Part shown: in pieces, positions 1-6,418 of the stretch | Layout of the letters: the number at the start of each line of letters is the position of its first letter | Position numbering within the stretch: the first letter of the stretch is position 1 | Assembly: GCA_020350865.1 (NCBI GenBank) | Contig: CP070726.1 | Coordinates: forward strand, 937,829-946,556 | DNA length: 8,728 bases | Direction of reading: 5' to 3' | Source of the DNA: Thermoplasmata archaeon | GTDB taxonomy: Archaea > Thermoplasmatota > Thermoplasmata > GCA-020350865 | The notes under the pieces: model-generated | What the model was told of the DNA's origin: nothing | The model's input: the letters and a program-made list of their open reading frames with translations, nothing else | Databases searched by the model: none | Translations under genes and position numbers: made by a program

Positions 1-883
1 ATCGCGGAGAACCTGGAGGGTGTGCGGGCTTGGAGCAGCATTCGAAGTGCCCGGGCAAAACGAGATGCCTGATGATCATCTCGCACTGGGCTCTTGCAAT
101 TGCGTGGTTTCTTGTGATGATGTCCCAGTAGTCCTTCACGTTGGACAGGCGCTTTGCGCACCGGCTGTTGCCGTACTTGAAATCAGTCAGGTACAGATCG
201 ATCACCCCGTCCAGCAGGCTCATGGATTCCTCTGTGAGGTACATGTTGGAGTTCCACACCTGGGGTATGTTGACACTGCATTCCGTGAGCGCCTCCAGGA
301 TAAAGGGGAGGTTGGATGTGGGGTCCCCTCCCACCCAGTTGACGTTCCTGGCGGAATCGGCGCGTCTCTCTATGATCTCGGCCACCCTTCCCGGAGACTT
401 GATGTCCCCGCTCTTCGGGTTCTGGCTGATGTCCCAGTTCTGGCAGAAGGCGCAGTTGAACGTGCAGCCCGAAAAGAAGATGGTGTGGGATGGAACTAGT
501 TCCGGCTCCTCGCCCCAGTGGAGGAACTCGGTGGATATCCTGGACTGGAGAACTCCGCAGTGCCCCGGATCGCCCCTCATCCTGTCCTTGGCACACCGCC
601 TCTCGCACAGCTCGCACGAGAGCAGCATATGCCTTGCCAGTTTCAGTTTCAAATCGAGAAGAGAGGTCTTCGGAGCCTCTGCCAGTTCATCACTCCGCAT
701 CCTCTTTACAGCTTCGGAATGGGCTCCCCACAGCTTATCTTCACTCTCCCCGAAATCCGTGTCCACAGAAACCTGCTTGCTTTTAAGGTACGATGCCGTC
801 CTGCGCCCTTCGGAAATATCGAAGTAATTGGGCAGGACCTTCTTTGCATCCCCAATATCGGCAATCCGGAGCCTCAGCAACAT
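1..883 (-). CDS. PflX-type radical SAM protein, 3' end cut by window edge
   Basis: The frame stays open from ATG 883 to the window edge (294 codons seen), so the C-terminus is missing. Visible in order: an N-terminal extension of about 85 residues; a four-Cys set (C90, C93, C97, C109) in a CELCERRC...GHCG context; a GEEP segment near 124-127; the radical SAM motif CTFNCAFC (C140, C144, C147) after FFSGC; GGDPTSNLPFILEAL at 185-199; and RHLVLPGHFECCSKP at 272-286. This order matches the COG1313/PflX-like family, relatives of pyruvate formate-lyase activating enzyme whose substrate is generally unknown. It should bind a [4Fe-4S]-SAM cluster and probably a second metal site through the N-terminal cysteines. 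The start is the first ATG after a stop at 919-917; GTGAT four bases upstream could be a Shine-Dalgarno site, and GTG 892 is an alternative. A TATA-like TTTATATT at 991-984 may be its promoter. The family call is firm; the role is unknown. Confidence 0.9.
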   Translation of the reverse strand, partial: MLLRLRIADIGDAKKVLPNYFDISEGRRTASYLKSKQVSVDTDFGESEDKLWGAHSEAVKRMRSDELAEAPKTSLLDLKLKLARHMLLSCELCERRCAKDRMRGDPGHCGVLQSRISTEFLHWGEEPELVPSHTIFFSGCTFNCAFCQNWDISQNPKSGDIKSPGRVAEIIERRADSARNVNWVGGDPTSNLPFILEALTECSVNIPQVWNSNMYLTEESMSLLDGVIDLYLTDFKYGNSRCAKRLSNVKDYWDIITRNHAIARAQCEMIIRHLVLPGHFECCSKPAHPPGSPR

Positions 884-983
884 GCGTATCACATATAAAA
901 TATCTGCCTTATCAGGTTATCGATTTTTTTCAATGGCAGGATGAAAATTTCAACTTTCTTGTTGTTCACCTTCCAAAAGTCAA

Positions 984-991
984 AATATAAA
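984..991 (-). promoter_or_regulatory. TATA-like box, possible promoter of the PflX-type gene
   Basis: The minus strand reads TTTATATT here. Initiation about 25 bases on would fall near 961, giving a leader of roughly 78 bases before ATG 883. A second AT-rich match (TTTTATAT at 900-893) is too close to the start to serve that codon. This is motif matching only. Confidence 0.35.
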
Positions 992-1019
992 GCTGGTTGA
1001 TACTTCCAACGTAACAGGT

Positions 1020-1036
1020 AAAAATGGATTAAAAAA
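1020..1036 (-). terminator. Poly-T terminator after the 41-residue zinc-ribbon gene
   Basis: On the minus strand the stop codon at 1050-1048 is followed by a T6 run (1036-1031) and a T5 run (1024-1020) with no clear hairpin. Stretches of T directly downstream of a gene are the usual archaeal intrinsic termination signal. Confidence 0.55.
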
Positions 1037-1047
1037 GGTATGATGTC

Positions 1048-1173
1048 CTACTTCTTGTATATGGTATGTCCGCACTTGCTGCATTTCCAGAGCTCGAAGA
1101 GGTCCTGGCCCCTGGAAAATGGCAGTAGAATGCCATCCACGCACTGCGGACACGGCGGAAATATGCTGCTCAT
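1048..1173 (-). CDS. Small zinc-ribbon protein, 41 residues
   Basis: This short gene encodes a 41-residue protein with CPQC near the N-terminus (C8, C11) and CSKCG near the C-terminus (C32, C35), the spacing of a minimal zinc ribbon that binds one Zn with four cysteines. The start is well supported: GGAGGTG at 1187-1181 lies seven bases before ATG 1173, and a TATA-like ATTTAAAA lies about 40 bases before it. The frame ends in TAG, followed by T runs. Small archaeal ribbons of this kind may bind nucleic acid or serve as metal-binding accessory proteins, but nothing here shows the partner. If UAG were translated, the frame would run on to TGA at 891-889, adding about 52 residues that look like AT-rich non-coding sequence, so this TAG is probably a true stop. 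I do not recognise a specific family. Confidence 0.8.
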   Translation of the reverse strand: MSSIFPPCPQCVDGILLPFSRGQDLFELWKCSKCGHTIYKK

Positions 1174-1180
1174 CCCAATC

Positions 1181-1217
1181 CACCTCCAAACAATATGGTT
1201 TCAATCACCTTTTAAAT
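1181..1217 (-). promoter_or_regulatory. TATA-like box and Shine-Dalgarno site for the 41-residue gene
   Basis: The minus strand has ATTTAAAA at 1217-1210 and a strong GGAGGTG at 1187-1181. Initiation 25 bases past the box would fall near 1187, giving a short leader that begins about at the ribosome site. A second AT-rich match, CTTTAAAT at 1256-1249, could give a longer leader. Confidence 0.5.
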
Positions 1218-1321
1218 GCCGCTTCGCTCAGTGAAAAGCCTTAATATCATTTAAAGGTTGGGTATGGCTCGTATCGAGCAAAAAGAGAAAATAACCCGGA
1301 AAATTACGCCTGATTCCCATA

Positions 1322-1333
1322 AATAAAAAAAAA
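1322..1333 (-). terminator. Poly-T terminator after the NFU gene
   Basis: Directly after the TAG at 1336-1334 the minus strand reads nine T followed by ATT, a typical archaeal poly-T terminator. Because it abuts the stop, any UAG read-through product (nine more codons to TAA at 1306-1304) would have to be translated through or beyond the termination zone. Confidence 0.6.
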
Positions 1334-1561
1334 CTATGGTACGGCCACTACACCCTTTTCCTCGGGTATGGCCTCTTTCAGCCTCTTTTCCACACCCATT
1401 GTGAGGGTGAGCTGGGACATGGGGCAGCCACCGCATGCTCCCTTCAACCGGACCTTCACGGTGCCGTCGTCATCCACTCCCACGAGTTCGATGTCTCCCC
1501 CGTCCATCTGAAGGCCGGGCCTTATCTGCTCGTCGATGATCTTCTCGATTTTCTCCTGCAT
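1334..1561 (-). CDS. NFU-domain iron-sulfur scaffold/carrier protein (NifU C-terminal type)
   Basis: The 75-residue protein is a stand-alone NFU domain. It shows the family signature: an N-terminal helix (IEKIIDEQIRPGLQMDGGDIELV, about residues 5-27), then a KVRLKGACGGCPMSQLTL segment with the CxxC pair C43 and C46, which in this family bridges a [4Fe-4S] cluster between two subunits for transfer to target proteins. Length is normal for the single-domain archaeal form. ATG 1561 is chosen because it follows GGTGG by a usual distance and begins at the conserved helix; an upstream TTG at 1573 is less likely. The gene ends in TAG, with TAA nine codons further on. It could supply clusters to Fe-S enzymes such as the two radical SAM proteins here, but that is inference from function only. 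Confidence 0.93.
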   Translation of the reverse strand: MQEKIEKIIDEQIRPGLQMDGGDIELVGVDDDGTVKVRLKGACGGCPMSQLTLTMGVEKRLKEAIPEEKGVVAVP

Positions 1562-1623
1562 TGAAACCACCAATCTGTACTGGTTTTTTACTATTTCTGT
1601 GGTCTTTTGTCATGTAACACTGG

Positions 1624-1631
1624 ATTAAATA
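1624..1631 (-). promoter_or_regulatory. TATA-like box upstream of the NFU gene
   Basis: The minus strand reads TATTTAAT. Initiation about 25 bases later (near 1602) would leave a leader of about 40 bases containing the GGTGG site before ATG 1561. Confidence 0.4.
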
Positions 1632-1685
1632 GTTTTGGGTGTGCCTGGAGGGGGTGAAAAGGTCTGGGTTATGGAATATGGAAAA

Positions 1686-2324
1686 TCAATTTCTTATCAG
1701 CTCCACCTTCACCTCTTTTCCTTCCACGTCTATAATTGCGGCGTATCCCTGGGACGCGGGCCCGGGATTGACATAGGTGGTTGCACCTTCCTTTTCCACA
1801 CCCCTTGCCTCGTGTATGTGGCCTGAGATGACCAGGGGCGGTTTGAACTCTGAGACTATCCATGAAACGGCCTGGCTGCCCAGCTTCTCCAGTGTGGCGG
1901 TGCTGTCCAGGTGTCCCTGGGCAGGCGCATGGCTCACCAGGATGGATGCCTAAACCATGACATCCTACAGGGCCTCGAATATCTCCTCCTCCGGAACCTC
2001 GAAGGGCGTGTCCATGGGTGTGGGATTGGAGCCCCCGAAGCCGACGAACGTGTACCCTTCCAGCTCCACCTTTGCACCGTGAAGAGGTATTGCCGGGCTG
2101 TTCTCTATAGCCTCAATTACGCCTTTCGGGTCCAGGTTCCCTGGTATGGCCAGGGTCTTGAGGGCGATACTGTTCAAGAAATCCTCGGCCCATTCCGGGG
2201 GCCCGAACTGGGTGAGGTCCCCGCACACCACAACAACATAGGGGGTGTACTCCATAATCTGGGCATTGACCCTTTTCCTCGCCTCGTTGGAGCCGTGCAC
2301 ATCGGCAATGGCCAGTATTCTCAT
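1686..2324 (-). CDS. Calcineurin-like metallophosphoesterase with two in-frame TAG codons
   Basis: Read as one frame this is 213 codons from ATG 2324 to TGA, the usual length for archaeal YfcE-like phosphoesterases. All metal-ligand motifs are present in order: D8 and H10 in ADVHG, D36 in CGDLT, N63 in PGNLD, H132 in VSHAP, and H169/H171 in GHIHEAR, so a two-metal phosphodiesterase or phosphatase site is expected. Codons 120 and 125 are TAG, lying between FEAL and SILVSHAP, in a stretch expected to be variable. No base is gained or lost around them. Stopping at the first TAG would remove three metal ligands. The gene starts 14 bases after the A22 protease stop, so they are probably co-transcribed. 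Explanations are UAG decoding (pyrrolysine in known archaea), a recent pseudogene, or sequencing error; I favour decoding because the same codon interrupts another gene here. The substrate is unknown. Confidence 0.85.
1950..1952 (-). other. Second in-frame TAG (codon 125) of the metallophosphoesterase
   Basis: The minus strand reads GTT TAG GCA TCC ATC CTG GTG, leading straight into the conserved VSHAP metal-ligand segment. It lies four sense codons after the first TAG in the same frame. A possible site of pyrrolysine insertion. Confidence 0.6.
1965..1967 (-). other. First in-frame TAG (codon 120) of the metallophosphoesterase
   Basis: The minus strand reads GAG GCC CTG TAG GAT GTC. The preceding 119 codons hold the N-terminal half of the phosphoesterase fold and the next sense codons continue it in the same frame. 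A possible site of pyrrolysine insertion. Confidence 0.6.
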
Positions 2325-2335
2325 AACACCGCCTC

Positions 2336-2341
2336 TTACTA
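2336..2341 (-). other. Tandem TAG-TAA stop of the A22 protease gene
   Basis: The protease frame ends TTC TAG TAA. If UAG is decoded in this organism, the product gains only one residue before a true stop. The arrangement is compatible with either code. Confidence 0.7.
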
Positions 2342-4252
2342 GAAGTTGAGATTGAAACCGAAACCGAAATCCCCGAACACGATGAGGTACGCCAGCATGT
2401 ACCCGATGACAGCCCCGGAATTGAGCAGGGGCAGGCCGGCCTGGGGATTTCCCTTCATCACGAACCTCATCAAAATGGAGAATCCGAAAAGAATGCCTAT
2501 CATGGTGCCGAAGGCCACCAGGATGTTGCCTGTGATTCCCACGCCGCTCTGCGTTGCTGGGAGGAAGGCCAGGGCGGATACCGCCAGAAGGCCGGGGATC
2601 ACAATATCGCCGAGACCCATGAACATGGCCTCCCGCTCCTCCCCGGAATCCAGCTGCTCTTTGAGGCGCGGCTTCTCCTTTCTGTAGGAGTAGGAGAGCG
2701 TCTTGGGGACCACTAAAAGCACCGGAAGGTTGAGCTCTATGACGCTGTCGGCCAGGCTGATCATGTGCTTCGTCTTGTACACGGAAATGGCGTCGTAGAC
2801 GGCAAGCACTATCAGCAGAACGATGGCGGGCAGTATGCTGAAGGTCACCCCCAGAATAACGGTGGCGCCGATGGCCATGACGATTCCCACAACGTCCACC
2901 ACGTACCACTCCGGAAATTTATGAACCAGCATGGTGAGGGAAAAAGCGGTGACAATGGCGATGACAAAGGGTATCAGGAGGTTGGGGCCCTCGGAGAACA
3001 CGATGGTCGTGTGTTTGTAGCCGTCCTCGTTTCCGAGCAGCAGCTCCTTGGAGCCATCCCCGTCAAGGTCCGCGGACAGGATGGTGTTCAGGTCGTACCT
3101 GAAAGAGAGGTAGTAGTACCCCTTCTCGTCCTTGACCAGGTCCGGGATGATATAGATGGTGTCCTCCCCCAGAACGATAACATCGGGCACGTCATCATCG
3201 AAATCGGGGATGGAGTAGTCCTCGAGGTACACCGCCCTGATATCACGGAGCTTCGGCCCCTTCCTTTCATATGTTTCACTTGTGAGGTTGTAGACGTAGC
3301 ACCTTTCTCCATCCGCGGCTATGATGTAGTCCTCGCCGTTTGGATCCTGGTAAACTGTCAAGGCTCTGACCTCCTCGAGCTCCGTGATTTCGAGGTCTAT
3401 CTCAGGGGCAAGAGTCCTTGCGTTAAAGACAACGATTGTTGATGTATCTGCCGCAATGACCGTGATGTTCTCGGTAACCTCATCATAACATGCCTGGAGA
3501 AATGTTATGTTGTTTAGCACTGTGGAAAGATCATACTCGAAAATAATTGTATCGTTGGCTAAGATCATAACCTTTCCATCGCTGGTGCCGGCCAATAGGG
3601 CCTTGCCAATTTCATCGACGGGGAGTAAGGCCCCTGTGGAGATATTTGTGGCGGCATAACTCCACTTTTCGGATTTACTGGTGCCATTATAAACGGTGAT
3701 ACCCTGGCTGAACACAACCACATCCTGGGTGCCGTCAAAATCCACATCACCCACCAAAATCTGACTTATATTTGAGCCAAATTCAGCGCTCTCCCACTCC
3801 AGGGTGTGGTTCTCGCTCTCGTAGACTCTCACCCTGTTGTCCGAGCACCCGGCTATGACCTCCACCACACCGTCATCGTCGATATCCCCTGCATTGAGGA
3901 TGAACACATCGTGTCCTATATCATTGATCTCCCACCCTCCTCCTCCTGAGGGGTACAGGGCGGCTATGGTCAATGGAATGAAAAGATAGGTCATGGTCAT
4001 GAAGATGGCCGCCAGAATCAGGATTTTTATGAACTTCTCCTTCTTCTTCTTGGCAATCCACAGGATGGCGAACGTGAAAGCCAGTATGACGCCCAGGTAC
4101 AGGAAGGCGAAACCGGGGTTCTCTATGGTCTCCCTGCCCCCCATGGCCTCCGACTGCGTGGTGCTGTATATGGGTGCGATGGAAACGGCGATGAGCTGCA
4201 CTGCTAATAGCATGACGCCCATTGCCACCACACTGTAGATATTGTTCTTCAA
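2339..4252 (-). CDS. Presenilin/SPP-type (A22) intramembrane aspartyl protease with inserted FG-GAP-like domain
   Basis: The 637-residue membrane protein has the A22 catalytic signature: YD at 486-487 and GLGD at 546-549 give the two aspartates, and QAGLPLLNSG at 604-613 matches the PAL-like region. Archaeal homologues cleave peptide bonds inside membrane helices. Three hydrophobic segments come first (about 5-27, 48-66, 75-99), then a polar block of about 320 residues (103-421), then the remaining helices (from about 426). The block carries FG-GAP/VCBS-like calcium-loop motifs: GDIDDDG, GDVDFDG, PDFDDD and ADLDGDG, plus several NxT/NxS sites, suggesting a beta-propeller outside the cell. Start chosen: TTG 4252 (then KNNIYSVV) because a TATA-like box at 4291-4285 predicts initiation near 4262; frames further upstream would lie before that. 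The insert may select or present substrates, which is inference. Confidence 0.9.
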   Translation of the reverse strand: MKNNIYSVVAMGVMLLAVQLIAVSIAPIYSTTQSEAMGGRETIENPGFAFLYLGVILAFTFAILWIAKKKKEKFIKILILAAIFMTMTYLFIPLTIAALYPSGGGGWEINDIGHDVFILNAGDIDDDGVVEVIAGCSDNRVRVYESENHTLEWESAEFGSNISQILVGDVDFDGTQDVVVFSQGITVYNGTSKSEKWSYAATNISTGALLPVDEIGKALLAGTSDGKVMILANDTIIFEYDLSTVLNNITFLQACYDEVTENITVIAADTSTIVVFNARTLAPEIDLEITELEEVRALTVYQDPNGEDYIIAADGERCYVYNLTSETYERKGPKLRDIRAVYLEDYSIPDFDDDVPDVIVLGEDTIYIIPDLVKDEKGYYYLSFRYDLNTILSADLDGDGSKELLLGNEDGYKHTTIVFSEGPNLLIPFVIAIVTAFSLTMLVHKFPEWYVVDVVGIVMAIGATVILGVTFSILPAIVLLIVLAVYDAISVYKTKHMISLADSVIELNLPVLLVVPKTLSYSYRKEKPRLKEQLDSGEEREAMFMGLGDIVIPGLLAVSALAFLPATQSGVGITGNILVAFGTMIGILFGFSILMRFVMKGNPQAGLPLLNSGAVIGYMLAYLIVFGDFGFGFNLNF

Positions 4253-4284
4253 GGAACCACGGAAACCGAGTATGAAAAGTGCCG

Positions 4285-4291
4285 TATTTAA
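4285..4291 (-). promoter_or_regulatory. TATA-like box for the A22 protease-phosphoesterase transcript
   Basis: The minus strand reads CTTAAATAC over this stretch. Initiation about 25 bases later falls near 4262, ten bases before the proposed TTG start at 4252. It is divergent from the promoter at 4372-4380. Confidence 0.5.
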
Positions 4292-4361
4292 GGGATTGGG
4301 TCTCCATATCCAAAGGGACACGCAACTTTGCACGAATCCAAGCTACAAATCGCCCTCATCA

Positions 4362-4398
4362 TTCCGAAAGGTTTTTTATTCATCCGTCTCATTCGGAA
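4362..4398 (+). promoter_or_regulatory. Leaderless promoter flanked by a TTCCGAA/TTCGGAA dyad
   Basis: A purine-rich CGAAAGG followed by the T-rich TATA-like box TTTTTTATT (4372-4380) lies about 25 bases before ATG 4401, so the transcript is probably leaderless. The box is bracketed by TTCCGAA (4362-4368) and its exact reverse complement TTCGGAA (4392-4398), with centres 30 bases apart. This could be a regulator-binding operator covering the promoter and start site. Confidence 0.5.
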
Positions 4399-4400
4399 CC

Positions 4401-4766
4401 ATGGGTCTGATGAAGTACATACTAGGAGGATTGGGGCTGTTCTTTCTCTTCTTTGGCTTCATCTACCTGCTCGCATCCGGCCTGGGTCCGAGATATGCCC
4501 TCATGGGGGTGGGCTTCATTGCAATAGCCTGCGTCCTGTTCTTTTTCGCGTACAGGCTGGAAAAGGCCAGGATCAGCCGACCCCGCCTCGTATCACAGGA
4601 CATTCATGTGGGTGTGAGCGGGGATGTGCGAATGGAGAGATTCAACTGCAGGGGATGCGGCAATCCGCTGAAGGAAAAGGACGTGAAGATGGCGGACGGG
4701 GCCGTGGTCATGTCCTGTCCGTACTGCCAGGGGGTCTACCAGCTGGAGGAGGAGCCCAAATGGTGA
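4401..4766 (+). CDS. Membrane-anchored zinc-ribbon protein, first gene of the radical SAM operon
   Basis: The 121-residue protein has two hydrophobic helices (about residues 4-27 and 33-51) followed by a soluble tail of about 70 residues. The tail contains CRGCG and CPYC, a four-cysteine zinc ribbon, and ends in an acidic LEEEPKW. The tail is probably cytoplasmic. ATG 4401 sits 25 bases after a TATA-like box and no Shine-Dalgarno is evident, in line with a leaderless transcript. The last seven bases overlap the start of the DUF2207-like gene (ATGGTGA), so the two are translationally coupled. I do not recognise a named family. Its position suggests it assists the membrane protein or the radical SAM enzyme downstream, for example as an assembly or docking factor, but nothing in the sequence proves this. 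Confidence 0.85.
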   Translation: MGLMKYILGGLGLFFLFFGFIYLLASGLGPRYALMGVGFIAIACVLFFFAYRLEKARISRPRLVSQDIHVGVSGDVRMERFNCRGCGNPLKEKDVKMADGAVVMSCPYCQGVYQLEEEPKW

Positions 4767-6418
4767 GTTGGAAATACCTGTTTTGGACTTCCGTTATCAC
4801 TTCTCTGTTTTTCATCTCGGCCTTTGCACCGCATGGTTTTACTGAGACAACCTCGGCACAGTCGTACGATTACTCCTTCAGGGTTATAAACGAGAGCGTG
4901 GAGATAACGATAATCGAGGACGGCTCCATTGACATAGAGTACAACATAACCTTCATAAACTACAGGAAGATGGACGGGGTGGACATCGGTCTGCCGAACT
5001 GGTACTAGAACCTGAGCTCCGCCGAGGCCAGAATATACGTGGATGACCAGATATACCTGCCAAGCGAGATACGCAAATCGCCCTACGTCAGTATCGGTGT
5101 TGCCGTGGAACTGGGCTACAATGCCCGGGAGAGAATCGAGTATAAAGATGAAGGCAAGGAGTTCTCGGTCTGGTTCAAGATAAACAATCCGCACATGGTG
5201 TACGAGGACGAGAAGAACCCGGGTAATGCGGGCATTCAGTTCCGCCCCACGTGGTTCGATGCCAATTTTCAAATAGGCCCCACACAGGCCATCCATATCA
5301 CCGTTAATCTGCCTCCCAGGCTCAACAGCACCGAAACCATCCGGTACCTGAAGGGCCATCCCTACGATTCGCTGGAATACAATGAGACGGAGGGCAGGTA
5401 CATAGCCCGATGGCACTACTACAGTGTTTACCCCGATGCCTGCGAGAGGGGCGATGCCGATGCGGGGATCTCCTTTACAAAGGATGCAGTGGACAAGTAC
5501 TACACCATTTCCCTGATGGAGCGCATTGCCGATTTTATGGCATCCCTCTGTGCCTTCGCGTGCATCCTCTCCCCCATCTGGATACCCGTTTTGATCGTTG
5601 TCGTGATATTCTACCTTTTGAGAGCCGAGAAGAAGCGCAAGATGGACTACTTCGATCCCGTATTGTCTGTGCTTGGTGCGGGGCCGCGAAGGGACCTCAC
5701 GGCCGTGGAGGCGGCCATTGTCCTGGAAAGGCCCCTGGATAAGGTGGCAACAATGATTCTCTTCGGCCTGATCAGGAAGAACAGGATGGAAATCGTATCC
5801 CAGTTTCCCTTGAGATTGAAGGTGCTGTCCAGACAGAAACTGCGTCTATACGAGGAGAACTTTGTAAAGGCAATTGGCAAGAACGGTGAGGTTTCGAAGA
5901 AGGGACTGGAAAAAGCGCTCACCAGGCTGATAAGAAGCACCATGTTAAAGCTGAAAGGATTCGATTACGAAGCAACAAAGAAGTACTACAAGAAGATCGT
6001 GGACAAGGCATGGGCCCAGGTGAAGGCAGCCAATACACCTTCGGTGTTCCAGAAAAAAGTGGAGGAGCAGTACGAATGGCTGCTGCTTGACGATTTCGAT
6101 AAGCGGATGCATACATACGATCTTATGGACCATATCGCTGACAGTTTTGACCGTTCTGGATCGTCATCCGGTACCTCAAAAGATAACGGGTTCAGCATCC
6201 GCGATATGGCAGAGGGGTACGTCACACAGGTGGAGAACGTGAGCCGCGGCCTCGTATCAGATGTCGAATCCCTGACCCAGGGCATCACCAAGATCACCAA
6301 CCCTCCTCCCGTGAGGACATCGAGCGGGAGCAGCTTCTCCGGCGGCTCCTCGGGTGGCGGCTCCAGTTGTGCCTGCGCCTGTGCATGTGCCTGCGCCTGT
6401 GCGGGGGGTGGCAGGTGA
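4760..6418 (+). CDS. DUF2207-like membrane protein with C-terminal (Cys-Ala)6-GGGR tail and one in-frame TAG
   Basis: Read through TAG at codon 83, the product is 552 residues. It has a signal peptide (about 1-33), an extracytoplasmic beta-rich domain (about 35-250), a hydrophobic segment (about 259-287) followed by basic RAEKKRK, and a soluble region with a winged-helix-like part (about 305-365) and helical stretches. The end is a Ser/Gly-rich linker, six Cys-Ala pairs (537-548) and GGGR. This resembles DUF2207-type proteins, whose tails are often Gly-rich. ATG 4760 follows GGAGGAG closely. Without read-through only an 82-residue secreted fragment would be made, while the rest lacks a signal peptide. 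The Cys-Ala tail uses mixed codons, so it is selected as protein. The next gene, a radical SAM/SPASM enzyme, overlaps its stop (TGATG), making this tail a likely modification target. The domain name is a best match, not certain. Confidence 0.82.
5006..5008 (+). other. In-frame TAG (codon 83) of the DUF2207-like gene
   Basis: The sequence reads CCG AAC TGG TAC TAG AAC CTG AGC TCC. The frame is coding before (signal peptide and beta strands) and after it (469 more sense codons), with no frameshift. A possible site of pyrrolysine insertion, in the extracytoplasmic domain. Confidence 0.65.
6368..6403 (+). repeat. Six tandem Cys-Ala codon pairs at the 3' end of the DUF2207-like gene
   Basis: The codons are TGT/TGC alternating irregularly with GCC/GCA/GCG, followed by GGG GGT GGC AGG TGA. 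The synonymous variation argues that the amino-acid pattern is maintained, not a slipping DNA repeat. The alternating Cys array resembles a core peptide for thioether or other radical SAM chemistry. Confidence 0.9.

Noticed and set aside
889..969. A 26-codon minus-strand frame starting at GTG 969 and ending at TGA 891-889.
   Set aside because: The region is AT-rich, the frame has no recognisable motif, the best TATA-like box predicts initiation after its start, and it is also the frame that would result from reading through the zinc-ribbon TAG. It is more likely leader or spacer sequence.
1950..1967. A frameshift or two separate genes splitting the metallophosphoesterase, with the second half starting at GTG 1937.
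   Set aside because: Both halves are in the same frame with no gained or lost base, and a start at GTG 1937 would begin inside the conserved VSHAP motif, cutting into a core strand. In-frame TAG codons explain it more simply.
1686..2324. A simple pseudogene explanation for the metallophosphoesterase.
   Set aside because: Not excluded, but less likely: every catalytic motif is intact, no other lesion is seen, and a second unrelated gene in the window has the same type of interruption.
2765..3442. A 225-codon plus-strand frame antisense to the A22 protease.
   Set aside because: Its composition (His/Asp/Val-rich) reflects the complement of the FG-GAP repeats, there is no promoter or ribosome site, and the opposite strand encodes clear conserved motifs.
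6368..6403. The TGTGCC-like repeat as a DNA microsatellite or a small repeat array.
   Set aside because: It lies wholly in frame at the end of a coding region and its codons vary synonymously, so it is a protein-level repeat.
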